Source: Senimuribacter intestinalis (lineage in GTDB: Bacteria > Bacillota > Clostridia > Peptostreptococcales > Anaerovoracaceae). From it: 64,000 nt of DNA. Of the stretch, positions 23,401 to 32,278 are shown in pieces. Every line of letters begins with the position of its first letter. The stretch's first letter is position 1. Location: positions 62,001-126,000 of the forward strand of contig CALPCJ010000004.1 of NCBI GenBank assembly GCA_943192975.1. The letters run 5' to 3'. The notes beneath the pieces are model-generated. The model was not told where the DNA came from. It ran no database searches and worked only from the letters and a program-made list of their open reading frames with translations. Made by a program: the position numbers and the translations under genes.

Positions 23401-24579
23401 ATGTGTAATGAAGTAATCAAGCTTCTGGAAAATCTGGTTGCAATTGACAGTCCTTACTTTGAAGAAGAGGATGTCATGGAATATGTCTGCCAGATATTCG
23501 AAGAACAAAATATACCTGTTAAGGTGCATGCTTATTACGAAGAAAAAATCACCGGATTTCATGGGAAGAATTTACTCATTGAAGCAAGCTGCGGAAAGGA
23601 AGGTCCGACCATTCATATCAATGGACATCTGGATACCGTTAAGCTCTGCGACGGATGGAGTAAAAACCCCTGCGGTGAGATGATTGAAGACCGCTTTTAT
23701 GGCGTAGGCGCACTGGACATGAAGTCCGGATGCGCCGCCGCAATAGCGGCAGTGCAAAAATTTTTGAAAACCTATAAAGCATTTAAAGGAAGATTGCTGC
23801 TATCCTTAGTATCTGTGGAAGAAGGTCCTTATGGCATGGGGACAAATGCTATGATAGAAGACGGACTGCTTGCGGATATTGACTATTCCATTATTACAGA
23901 ACCTAGTGCAGGATTTACAGGAAACGCTTTCCCAACCATGTGCCTGGGTGCGCGAGGCGGCTACGGTCTTACAGTCGAGTTTTACGGAAAGTCTGCCCAT
24001 GCGGCAGATCCGCAGAAAGGAATTAGTGCGGCTTTAGATGCTTCAAAGTTTGTTGCAGAACTGGAAAACATTAACTATGTGGAAGATGATAAGCTTGGGA
24101 AAGGGGCAGCTTGTGTTGTTGCAATAGATTGCGACGGTGGTGCCTGCAGTGTGCCTGATAAAGCTGTAGTGAAACTGTTTTGGCATATTGTCAGAGGAGA
24201 ATCTCCGCAAACCATCGAAGCAGAAATTAAGAAAGCCCTTGATAGAGCAGCGGTTAAGTGCAGATACGAAATTTGTTTTCGGGAAGCGCCATCAGAGGGC
24301 TCAAAAGGATTCATGCCATATGTGACAGAAGAAAATAACCTGTATACCCGTGATTTTGCACAGGCAGTACGCGATGTGACGGGAAAGGAGGCAAATATAT
24401 CCTATTTTCAGAGCATTGGAGATTTTAACTATCTGGGAACCAGACTGGGCGCACCGGCGCTAATCTTTGGACCAGATGGAGAAAATTACCACAGCGCTGA
24501 TGAATATGTACAGATGGATACTGTAGTGCAAACTGCAGAGATTTTATATCGTTTTCTTGAAAAAACTATGGTAAACTAA
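23401..24579 (+). CDS. M20-family metallopeptidase / amidase
   Basis: A 392-residue zinc hydrolase of the ArgE/DapE/ACY1/CPG2 group. Metal and catalytic residues are in place: His76 and Asp78 (NGHLDTV), bridging Asp106 (GALDMKSG), Glu140-Glu141 (SVEEG) and a late His in NYHSADEY. A dimerisation domain (GLTVEFYGKSAHAADP) sits in the middle. Candidate reactions are deacylation of N-acyl amino acids or dipeptide cleavage. The gene is tightly spaced with nhaC and the amidohydrolases, probably one operon. Confidence 0.87.
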   Translation: MCNEVIKLLENLVAIDSPYFEEEDVMEYVCQIFEEQNIPVKVHAYYEEKITGFHGKNLLIEASCGKEGPTIHINGHLDTVKLCDGWSKNPCGEMIEDRFYGVGALDMKSGCAAAIAAVQKFLKTYKAFKGRLLLSLVSVEEGPYGMGTNAMIEDGLLADIDYSIITEPSAGFTGNAFPTMCLGARGGYGLTVEFYGKSAHAADPQKGISAALDASKFVAELENINYVEDDKLGKGAACVVAIDCDGGACSVPDKAVVKLFWHIVRGESPQTIEAEIKKALDRAAVKCRYEICFREAPSEGSKGFMPYVTEENNLYTRDFAQAVRDVTGKEANISYFQSIGDFNYLGTRLGAPALIFGPDGENYHSADEYVQMDTVVQTAEILYRFLEKTMVN

Positions 24580-24593
24580 AGGGAGGAATCGCT

Positions 24594-26237
24594 TTGCGTA
24601 TGGAAAACTTAGATACACTGTTATATAACGGCAGAATTTACACCATGGAGGCTGCCGGAGATACAGTAGAAGCAATTGGAATACAAGACGGCAAGATCGT
24701 ATTTGCAGGAAGCAGCGAAGATGCAAAAGCATACGACAGCCGCATAAAATATGACCTGAAAGGTGCAACCGTGATTCCAGGACTATCTGATGCGCATATG
24801 CATATGTATGCTTATTGTCAGAATCAGACCTTTGTAAATCTGGAACATGCGAAAACCATGGATGAACTATGCAGCCTCATGAGAGAGAAAGCAGAAAAAA
24901 CGCCGGAAGGAACCTGGATTAAGGGCGTAGCTTTTGACCAGAATAAGCTGGCAGAAAATAGAATGCCGACCAGAGAGGATCTCGATAAGATCAGCACCAA
25001 ACATCCGATTTTAATCCGCAGGGTTTGTCTGCATGCTGCAGTTGTCAACAGCAAGGCGCTGGAACTTGCAGGGGTGGATGAGAACTATCCGCAGCCAACA
25101 GGCGGTATTGTGGAAAAGGATGGAAGCGGGATGCCAAATGGCGTTTTCCGTGAACAGGCTACAAAGATCTTTGACTTTATCATTCCAGATCCGCTGTCTG
25201 ATAAAAGTGTAAAGGATGAGGTATATCAGACTGTACTGCAGGATATGCATGCAAAAGGAATTACCAATATACATACCTATGCTGCACAGATTTGGAACTA
25301 TGCAGAGGACATAGACTACTACAAAGAATTAGCTGAAAAAGAAGGGCTTGGCGTCAGAATTACAGTTTATCTGGATGAGTTGTTTGACAAAGAGCCTGTG
25401 ACTGAAGAAGAATACAACAATCCGTATCGTTTAGTTCAGCAGGGAGGATACAAGCTGTTTACCGATGGATCACTGGGTTCTCGCTCTGCAGCATTGAAAG
25501 AGCCTTATGCAGATGATCCGGGAAACAGCGGGTTTATGACCTGCAGTCAGGAAGACCTGAACGAAAAGATTTTTACAGCATATCACAAAGGTTTGCAGCC
25601 TGCCATTCACGCAATTGGTGATGTAGCGCTTGATGCAACTTTGACAGCAATAGAAACTGCCATGGCAAAGGAAAAGGAATGCGGTGCAACCGAAGAAGAA
25701 CTGGCAAAACGTTTGCCTTTCAGAATTATTCATGTGCAGATAATCAACGAAGAACTTCTTACACGGATGAAGGCACTGCCAGTGGTGCTGGACATTCAGC
25801 CGATTTTCCTTGCTACTGACTGGAACTGGATTGAGGATAGATTGGGTCCTGACAGAATGGATGGCGCTTATGCATGGAATACACTACAGCAGGCAGGGCT
25901 GCGTCTGACAGGAAGTTCGGATTGCCCAGTAGAAAGCTACAGCCCGATGCCGGGTATTTATGCTGCGGTTTCACGCTGCGGACTGGACGGGGCGCCTAAG
26001 GGCGGATACCACCCAGAGCAGAAACTGAGCCGTTTTGATGCTGTAGCATTATATACAAGAAACCCGCATTATGCAACTGGACAGGAAGATGTTCTGGGAC
26101 TTTTACAGGAAGGATATTTTGCTGACCTTGCGGTACTTGATAAAGATATTTTTGAAATCCCGGAAGAGGAAATTCTGACGACAAAGGTAACCCATACTTT
26201 TGTTGCAGGCAACCTCGTCTATGGGGATTTGAAATAA
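24594..26237 (+). CDS. YtcJ-like amidohydrolase (COG1574), first copy
   Basis: A 547-residue metal-dependent hydrolase with an N-terminal beta-sandwich, the HxH motif at His68/His70 (SDAHMHMY), later His in AIHAIGDVALDA and RIIHVQ, and Asp in GSSDCPVES. This set matches the TIM-barrel amidohydrolases of the YtcJ/NfdA type, which hydrolyse N-formyl or other amide bonds; the substrate is unknown. TTG 24594 is favoured over ATG 24600 because GGGAGG is 7 bp from the former. Confidence 0.83.
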   Translation: MRMENLDTLLYNGRIYTMEAAGDTVEAIGIQDGKIVFAGSSEDAKAYDSRIKYDLKGATVIPGLSDAHMHMYAYCQNQTFVNLEHAKTMDELCSLMREKAEKTPEGTWIKGVAFDQNKLAENRMPTREDLDKISTKHPILIRRVCLHAAVVNSKALELAGVDENYPQPTGGIVEKDGSGMPNGVFREQATKIFDFIIPDPLSDKSVKDEVYQTVLQDMHAKGITNIHTYAAQIWNYAEDIDYYKELAEKEGLGVRITVYLDELFDKEPVTEEEYNNPYRLVQQGGYKLFTDGSLGSRSAALKEPYADDPGNSGFMTCSQEDLNEKIFTAYHKGLQPAIHAIGDVALDATLTAIETAMAKEKECGATEEELAKRLPFRIIHVQIINEELLTRMKALPVVLDIQPIFLATDWNWIEDRLGPDRMDGAYAWNTLQQAGLRLTGSSDCPVESYSPMPGIYAAVSRCGLDGAPKGGYHPEQKLSRFDAVALYTRNPHYATGQEDVLGLLQEGYFADLAVLDKDIFEIPEEEILTTKVTHTFVAGNLVYGDLK

Positions 26238-26265
26238 GAAAAATCAAATCAGCATGGAGGATATT

Positions 26266-27801
26266 ATGCTAGCGGACGTTATCATTAAAAACGGAAAATG
26301 TGTGACTATGGAGGAGGCAGGTCAGTGCTTCGACTGGGTTGCTGTTAGGAATCAGCGTATTCTAGATTTAGGATATGGAGAAGATTTTGAAAGCTATTTG
26401 TCGGAAGATACTGTCATTGTAGACGCAGAAGGACACACCGTTTTGCCGGGCTTCATCGACAGTCATTTCCACGTCATTCAAACTGCCTTTAATGCAGTGA
26501 GTTTGAATTTGAGCGATGTGAAAAGTCTTGCAGAAATCAGTACCCGGATAAAAGAAGCAGCGATTGCCCATCCCGGCGAGATGATTCGTGGCTACGGATT
26601 GTCCCTTGACGGTCTTAGGGAAGATAAACAGCTGACTCGCAATATGCTGGATCAATGCTGTGATGACGTTCCTGTCTGGATTAATTCTAAAGAATACCAG
26701 GTAAGCATTTTAAACACCTATGCGCTTCTTTACTTTAAAATTCCATTTACAACTGTAGGCATTGAACTGGATGAAAGGTCAATGCCTACCGGTGTTTTTA
26801 GAAGAAATGCCAATTCGCTGCTTAGAACTAATATTTTGGACAGTTTTTCCGATGAATTTAGATTTGATACAGTCAATCAGCTGATGCCGACACTGCTGGA
26901 AAAAGGAATTACTACGATTAATGCCATGGAGGGCGGTACTTGTTACAGTGATAAGGATGCCGAGTTTATTTACCACCATGGGAAGGATTTTCCCATTGAT
27001 ATGGTGCTGTTTTATCAAACCATGGATATCGAGAAGGTAAAAAAGAAGGGGCTGAAACGAATCGGCGGGAGCCTTTATATCGATGGAACCATTGAAAACA
27101 GAACGGCAGCACTTTCTTTTGAATATGAGGACTGCCCAGGTACTATGGGAACGCTGTGTCTAAGCCAGCAACAGCTCAACGATTTTGTGCTGGAATGCTA
27201 CGAAAATGAAATTCAGCTGGCGCTTTATACCATCGGTGACAGAGCCATCGAAGCGGCGCTTACTGCGCATGTGCAGGCGATGTATCAGGTGGGGACAACT
27301 GCACTGCGTCATCGTCTTGAACATGTGGAACTGGCAACGGAGGAGCAGGTTGAGCGGGCGAAAAGGCTGAATCTCATCTTCTCCATGCAGCCGTCTTACG
27401 AGCTGGATTGCGGCGGAAAGGGCGGGATTTATGAGAGAAGACTGGGAAGCAGATACAGACTGACAAACGCATTTCGTGAAATCATGGAAAAAGGAGTCAG
27501 GATTTGCGGTGGTTCAGATAGTGACGTTACGGAAGCAAATCCTTTGCTGGGTATTAGCGCGGCTGTGAATCATCCGGTGGAAGAGCATCGTATTGACGTG
27601 TACGATGCCCTCAGAATGTTTACCTGCGAAGGAGCCTACGCTATTTTTGAGGAAGAGAATAAAGGAACATTGAAAAAAGGAAAACTGGCGGATATCATCG
27701 TGCTGGACTGCGATATCTTTGAGGTAGAAAAAGAGAGACTGAAAGATATCAAAGTGACGATGACGATGAAGTCGGGGGATATTATTTACGAACGTTTTTA
27801 A
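26266..27801 (+). CDS. YtcJ-like amidohydrolase (COG1574), second copy
   Basis: A 511-residue paralogue of the preceding gene, with HxH in DSHFHVI, YTIGDRAIEAAL, HRLEHVELA and the Asp in GGSDSDVTEANPLLG. Divergence from its neighbour is substantial, so different substrates are likely. ATG 26266 is chosen: GGAGG is 6 bp upstream, and the in-frame ATG 26254 overlaps that ribosome site. It is the fourth gene of the nhaC operon and is followed by a BTAD regulator. Confidence 0.83.
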   Translation: MLADVIIKNGKCVTMEEAGQCFDWVAVRNQRILDLGYGEDFESYLSEDTVIVDAEGHTVLPGFIDSHFHVIQTAFNAVSLNLSDVKSLAEISTRIKEAAIAHPGEMIRGYGLSLDGLREDKQLTRNMLDQCCDDVPVWINSKEYQVSILNTYALLYFKIPFTTVGIELDERSMPTGVFRRNANSLLRTNILDSFSDEFRFDTVNQLMPTLLEKGITTINAMEGGTCYSDKDAEFIYHHGKDFPIDMVLFYQTMDIEKVKKKGLKRIGGSLYIDGTIENRTAALSFEYEDCPGTMGTLCLSQQQLNDFVLECYENEIQLALYTIGDRAIEAALTAHVQAMYQVGTTALRHRLEHVELATEEQVERAKRLNLIFSMQPSYELDCGGKGGIYERRLGSRYRLTNAFREIMEKGVRICGGSDSDVTEANPLLGISAAVNHPVEEHRIDVYDALRMFTCEGAYAIFEEENKGTLKKGKLADIIVLDCDIFEVEKERLKDIKVTMTMKSGDIIYERF

Positions 27802-27826
27802 CTGCGGCACATCGGGGAGTAAAGAA

Positions 27827-28999
27827 ATGTTGGAATTGTTCTTTTTGGGAAATTTAAAAATTTTATATCGTGGAAAGGATATTACGACGCAGCTGGGAAG
27901 CAAGGCATGCGCACTAATTTTTCTGCTCATGGAAAGTAAGGGGAAAGGTCTTTCCCGGGAAAAAATCATCGCTTATTTGTGGCCGGACAGCAAGGAGGAG
28001 GCAGCCAGATATAATCTTCGCTATAACTTGTGGGAAATCAAGAAAATCATCAAAGAAGATGCAGATGGGAATTTGTTTTTGCTGTCGGATAACAATGCCT
28101 GCAAAATCAATGAGAACTATGCATATGGATGCGATTTTATAGAGGCGGCTTGCTTTGACCGGAAGAAAGAGTACACTATGGCAGAGCTTTTGCACTTTCG
28201 CAGTCTGTTTTCTGGGGAACTCTATGAGGGTGCTTTCTTCAAGGGGTGTGAGGAACTCAACAATCTGATTCTATATCGCAGAATTGAGTTTGAAAAGCTG
28301 AAAGTACAGGTCATGGAGTCGATGGCTGAACTGCTTGCGCAGGAAGAAAACTATGAGGGTGAGATTGAAGTGTTGCAGGAGATTCTCAAGATTGACCCTT
28401 ATAATGAAGAAATTGCTGGTCTGGTGATGGACGCTTACTGTAAAATTGGAAAAAGAGCGGAAGCAGTCAATTTTTACAGAACCTTTAGTAATACGCTGGC
28501 ATTCAGTATTAATATTGCACCCGGAGAAGTATTGACTGAGAAATACAGGCAGATACAGGATGGTGCTCAGTATGAGGCATTTGTTCGAAGAGAGCGGGAA
28601 GTAAAAGATTCTGCAGCGGTTTCTACAGAGGAGAGAGTTTGTATTACCTGCATGGAGGGTATTCCATATTTTTGGTTGTCTGCACTTTTGAAAGGTCTTA
28701 AAGAGCTGCACGGAGATTTGCTCTATAAAGCTTTAAACGAGCGTGATGTATTCTGCCTTGGCAGCATCCAGCAGGAGTTTTGGAAGAGTGAACTGGCTGG
28801 TCGTGACAGCAGCACACTGAAAGATGTAAATATTATGAATGCCTGTGTGAAAGCACTGAGTGCGGTAGCAAGCCACCGCAGTTTGATTATAGAAACCAGG
28901 CAGGGTGAATATATGGACCAGGTTTCCAGAGCTTTTGTGCGATATATGAAAGCAACCGCTGAAGAGCTGGGACTGGAAATTGTATTTTTTGAGAAATAA
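27827..28999 (+). CDS. BTAD-domain (AfsR/SARP-like) transcriptional regulator
   Basis: A 390-residue protein: N-terminal OmpR-type winged helix (ELFFLGNLKILYRGKDIT, then SREKIIAYLWPDS), followed by a BTAD tetratricopeptide region (about 100-240; EGEIEVLQEILKIDPYNEEIAGLVMDAYCKIGKRAEAVNFY). The C-terminal 140 residues match nothing I recognise. No nucleotide-binding domain is fused, unlike large AfsR proteins. Its position 25 bp after the two amidohydrolases suggests it controls that catabolic operon. Confidence 0.8.
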   Translation: MLELFFLGNLKILYRGKDITTQLGSKACALIFLLMESKGKGLSREKIIAYLWPDSKEEAARYNLRYNLWEIKKIIKEDADGNLFLLSDNNACKINENYAYGCDFIEAACFDRKKEYTMAELLHFRSLFSGELYEGAFFKGCEELNNLILYRRIEFEKLKVQVMESMAELLAQEENYEGEIEVLQEILKIDPYNEEIAGLVMDAYCKIGKRAEAVNFYRTFSNTLAFSINIAPGEVLTEKYRQIQDGAQYEAFVRREREVKDSAAVSTEERVCITCMEGIPYFWLSALLKGLKELHGDLLYKALNERDVFCLGSIQQEFWKSELAGRDSSTLKDVNIMNACVKALSAVASHRSLIIETRQGEYMDQVSRAFVRYMKATAEELGLEIVFFEK

Positions 29000-29019
29000 T
29001 GATAGGAAATGATGGGCAT

Positions 29020-29142
29020 AATAGAATAGAAAAGTGTTAAAAGTTGCAAAAATCTATTCTAAATGCGGTTAATATATTGATTTCCGTAGGTTTAATTGCT
29101 ACAATAGAATAGAAAAGTGTTAAAAGTTGCAAAAATCTATTC
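29020..29142. repeat. two identical 40-bp units, family epsilon
   Basis: A 40-bp sequence beginning AATAGAATAGAAAAGTGTTA is present twice without change (29020-29059 and 29103-29142), 83 bp apart. Each contains an inverted pair GAATAGA / TCTATTC whose starts are 29 bp apart. The second copy ends 3 bp before the AGGAGG of the ATPase gene. Confidence 0.85.
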
Positions 29143-29158
29143 CAAAGGAGGATTTGCT

Positions 29159-30454
29159 ATGGAAATCCGAAGAGATTTTTATCTGGATAAATTGATAAAA
29201 AGAAAAAATAATGGACTGATTAAAGTCATCACAGGTATTCGCAGATGCGGAAAGTCTTATTTGCTGAATACTATCTTTTATCATCATCTTTTTGAGAGCG
29301 GTGTGGACAAGAGTCATATTATCCGTTTTGCCTTTGACTCTGCAGATGATTTGTTCCTGATTGGCGAAAGCCTAATTCAAATTGAAAAAGAAAAAAGAGG
29401 CGTGAATCCTGAAAAATTCATGGCATATATTAGAACGCAGATTGTAGACGATGAAATGTATTATCTGCTTCTGGATGAAGTGCAGCTGATGGATTGCTTT
29501 GAGGCTGTACTGAACAGCTATCTAAGAAAAGAAAATATAGATGTGTTTGTAACCGGAAGCAATGCAAAATTTCTCTCTAAAGATATTATCACTGAGTTTG
29601 CAGGCAGAGGTGATGAAATCCATATGTATCCTTTGAGCTTTGCGGAGTTTATGACTGTTTATCAAGGAGACAAGTATCAGGGACTGTCTGAATATATGCT
29701 TTATGGCGGTATCCCATTGGTGGTTCTTCGGGACGGCGCTGGAGATAAAGCGGCGGTCTTGCAGAATTTGTTTAACGAAATCTATATGCAGGATATTTAT
29801 AAACGCAACCGTATTCGTAATCACGGGGAACTGGAGGATCTGCTGAATATTCTTTCCTCCGCTATCGGCTCTCTGACCAATCCGGAGAAGCTTAGGAATA
29901 CTTTCAAAACTGTAAAAAAATCCCGAATCACTTCCGCGACGATTAAAAAATATCTTGCGTATTTTGAGGATTCTTTTCTAATTGAATCCGCGCAGCGGTA
30001 TGACATTAAAGGCAAATCATATATCGAAACGCCAAAGAAATACTATTTTTCAGATTTGGGACTGCGTAATGCGAGAATCAACTTCCGGCAGTTTGAACAA
30101 ACGCATTCCATGGAAAATGTGATTTATAATGAACTTCGCATGCGAGGTTACAGCGTAGATGTGGGAGTGATTCCGATTGCAGAAAAGAACAAGGACGGAA
30201 AGGTAGTTCGAAAGCAGCTGGAGGTGGATTTTGTCTGCAATCTTGGCTCCGCTCGGTACTATATTCAGTCGGCATATTCTCTGCCTGATGAAGAAAAACG
30301 AAATCAAGAGATCAGACCATTCCGCAGGATTGATGATTCTTTCAAGAAAATTGTCATTACTGGGGACGTCGTACCTGCCCATTATGATGAATTCGGTATT
30401 CTGACTGTAAATATCTATGATTTTCTGATGGATCCTACTTGTATTGAAAAATAG
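29159..30454 (+). CDS. AAA ATPase with DUF4143 C-terminal domain, copy 1
   Basis: A 431-residue ATPase: Walker A TGIRRCGKSYLL near the N-terminus, Walker B YYLLLDEVQLM, sensor VTGSNAKFLS, a winged-helix linker and a C-terminal DUF4143 nuclease-like fold (YFSDLGLRNAR, then ELRMRGYSVDVGVI and QLEVDFVCN, which keeps a PD-(D/E)xK-like E-x-D). Function in this widespread prokaryotic family is unknown. ATG 29159 is preceded by AAGGAGG; an upstream GTG in frame lies inside the repeat and is rejected. A hairpin ends the unit. Another member lies at 36313. Confidence 0.85.
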   Translation: MEIRRDFYLDKLIKRKNNGLIKVITGIRRCGKSYLLNTIFYHHLFESGVDKSHIIRFAFDSADDLFLIGESLIQIEKEKRGVNPEKFMAYIRTQIVDDEMYYLLLDEVQLMDCFEAVLNSYLRKENIDVFVTGSNAKFLSKDIITEFAGRGDEIHMYPLSFAEFMTVYQGDKYQGLSEYMLYGGIPLVVLRDGAGDKAAVLQNLFNEIYMQDIYKRNRIRNHGELEDLLNILSSAIGSLTNPEKLRNTFKTVKKSRITSATIKKYLAYFEDSFLIESAQRYDIKGKSYIETPKKYYFSDLGLRNARINFRQFEQTHSMENVIYNELRMRGYSVDVGVIPIAEKNKDGKVVRKQLEVDFVCNLGSARYYIQSAYSLPDEEKRNQEIRPFRRIDDSFKKIVITGDVVPAHYDEFGILTVNIYDFLMDPTCIEK

Positions 30455-30461
30455 ACGAAAA

Positions 30462-30493
30462 AAGACGAAGTAAGTATACCTTTTCTTCGTCTT
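30462..30493 (+). terminator. terminator after DUF4143 ATPase
   Basis: AAGACGAAG (30462-30470) / CTTCGTCTT (30485-30493), 9 perfect pairs, A-rich before and T-rich inside the loop. A second hairpin (CCCACCC 30535-30541 / GGGTGGG 30561-30567) lies between this and the convergent asparaginase gene. Confidence 0.7.
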
Positions 30494-30571
30494 GCATCTA
30501 TAGTTATTGTCTGCTGACAAGCAGGCTCCTGGGACCCACCCGAAGCTGTGCTTCGAGGAAGGGTGGGGTTG

Positions 30572-31585
30572 TTATTTCGTTAATTCCCCACGCAAATCTT
30601 CTTCCATCTTTGCCTTGATTTCTTCTTTTGGAAGATTGAGACTGAACAGGTAATATAGCTTGGCAACAGCAGCTTCTGTAGTCATGTTGTAGCCGCTGAC
30701 GGCGCCGGCTCTTGTCAGTGCAGAACTGGTTTCATAGGCGCCCAGCTTGACGGTGCCCTGCTGGCACTGGGAGCAGACGGTGATGATGGTGCCGTGTTCA
30801 AAAGCTTTTTTGATAATCGGCAGCAGCGCATTATCGTAGCTTGGAATATTGCCTGCGCCGAAGGTTTCCAGCACGATGCCTTTCAGACTCTCCGTCATAA
30901 TGGATTCAAAGAGACTGAACTGAATGCCTGGAAATACTTTTAATACACCGATGGAGGTCTGCGTAAACTCAGTGAGTGAAAAAGCAGCGTCTGGATTCGG
31001 TTCAAAGAGTTCCGCCGTATTGTATTTGATGTCGATTCCGGCTTCCGCCAGCGGGTGATAGTTGGGAGAATCGAAAGCGATGAGCCCGTCAGCGGAGGCT
31101 TTGGTTGAGCGATTTCCGCGCAGAAGTCTGCCGCCGAAATAAAGACTGACCTCACGTACGATACCTTGTCCGGCGATGAAAACGGAGGTAATCAGATTGT
31201 CTCTAGCGTCACTTCTGAGCTGACAGAGTGGAATCTGTGAGCCGGTGACAACTACAGGTTTGTTCAACCCTTCCAGCATAAAGGACAGGGCTGAAGCGGT
31301 GTATGCCATAGTGTCGGTGCCGTGAAGCACGACAAATCCATCATAGGCGTCGTAGTTGTCACGAATTGCCCTGCCAATCTGATTCCACTGCTCTACTGCG
31401 ATATTAGAAGAGTCCAGCAGCGGTTCAAATTCAATCATGTCCCAGTCTGGCATGCCCTCTCCTTTTAAATCGTCGATAGACGATATTGCATCGTGAAAAT
31501 AACCCTTCTTTGGCGCATAGCCTTTGTCTGTGGGAACCATGCCGATAGTGCCGCCTGTATATAAAATGCAGATTTTTTTCTTCAT
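30572..31585 (-). CDS. ansA: type I L-asparaginase
   Basis: A 337-residue cytoplasmic asparaginase with both catalytic signatures: ILYTGGTIGM (N-terminal Thr) and LHGTDTMAYTASALSFML (second Thr and Asp), plus the conserved LRSDARDN. It releases ammonia and aspartate from asparagine. The lack of a signal peptide supports the low-affinity AnsA-type enzyme. GGAGG precedes the ATG; an extended -10 TGC-TAAAAT lies about 40 bp upstream on the minus strand. Confidence 0.93.
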   Translation of the reverse strand: MKKKICILYTGGTIGMVPTDKGYAPKKGYFHDAISSIDDLKGEGMPDWDMIEFEPLLDSSNIAVEQWNQIGRAIRDNYDAYDGFVVLHGTDTMAYTASALSFMLEGLNKPVVVTGSQIPLCQLRSDARDNLITSVFIAGQGIVREVSLYFGGRLLRGNRSTKASADGLIAFDSPNYHPLAEAGIDIKYNTAELFEPNPDAAFSLTEFTQTSIGVLKVFPGIQFSLFESIMTESLKGIVLETFGAGNIPSYDNALLPIIKKAFEHGTIITVCSQCQQGTVKLGAYETSSALTRAGAVSGYNMTTEAAVAKLYYLFSLNLPKEEIKAKMEEDLRGELTK

Positions 31586-31765
31586 ATTAAAACCTCCGAT
31601 TCTGTTAGTTAATTTTATTTTAGCACAAAGCCCAATAAAATAAATAAAAAATTTCCCAGGGAAATCTTTAGAAATGAAAGTAATGTAGCCAAATATAAAG
31701 CCACTTGCTTAGATATGTTGCTTTGGCGCCATGAAGAGTTCAATTTTATCGTGTTACGGAAGTTT

Positions 31766-32115
31766 TGACACAATCAGTGTTTTTGGGGTGGAAAGTGTCA
31801 GTCCTCAGTTTTTGTTTTTTGGATATTTGACACAGTGGCGCCTAAATTTAAATAAAAGTGTCATTTTCTCCAATGCCAGACAGCATCATACGCTTAGGCG
31901 CTGTGAAACCTCCGGTTCAGATGATGTAAAAAACTGAAAAATTTCCTTTCATTTATAAAAATGCAAGAAAGGGGAACTTGTAATTTGTTCTATTACATAA
32001 TATTTCTAGCTGAATTCTGACACTGTGCTAGTCAAAATCCAATAATAGTGTCATTTCTTCAAAAACACGAATTTTAAAAATGACACTTTACCTTTATTTT
32101 TTATATAAAGTGTCA
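31766..32115. repeat. four-unit phased inverted-repeat element, family gamma
   Basis: Four 35-36-bp units, each TGACAC-N23/24-GTGTCA, at 31766-31800, 31828-31863, 32018-32053 and 32081-32115. Unit starts are 62, 190 and 63 bp apart, a symmetric pair-gap-pair layout. Interiors are AT-rich and only loosely alike. Confidence 0.8.
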
Positions 32116-32231
32116 AAAAAGTGATTACCGCTAAGCAAAATCTTCGGTATTGAAGATGATAATGAGACGGAGAGTCTTTCGTGCGGCTTGTAAATATTTT
32201 ATAAATTATACTGGTGCAAGAGAAACTATAT

Positions 32232-32240
32232 TGATATAAT
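32232..32240 (+). promoter_or_regulatory. deoD promoter -10 region
   Basis: Extended -10 TGA-TATAAT at 32232-32240; the -35 (TGGTGC at 17 bp) is poor. Confidence 0.5.
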
Positions 32241-32278
32241 AAAATAAACGAAAGAGAAATGAAAAGGAGATGATTGAT

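Larger units (their letters stand above)
31586..32278. other. 693-bp ansA/deoD divergent intergenic region
   Basis: No convincing coding frame. It holds the leftward ansA promoter at the left, the four-unit gamma repeat in the middle and the deoD promoter at the right. A further imperfect inverted repeat links CAGTGGCGCCTAA (31833-31845) with TTAGGCGCTGTG (31894-31905). Confidence 0.6.

Noticed and set aside
30535..30567. CCCACCC/GGGTGGG hairpin as a riboswitch or small RNA
   Set aside because: It lies between convergent genes and is simplest read as part of the ansA 3' end; no promoter is evident.
31833..31905. CAGTGGCGCCTAA / TTAGGCGCTGTG inverted repeat as a terminator
   Set aside because: The loop is about 48 nt, no T-run follows, and no gene ends here; noted only as part of the gamma region.
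31731..31937. 68-codon ORF in the gamma element
   Set aside because: It runs through inverted-repeat units, has atypical composition and no ribosome site.
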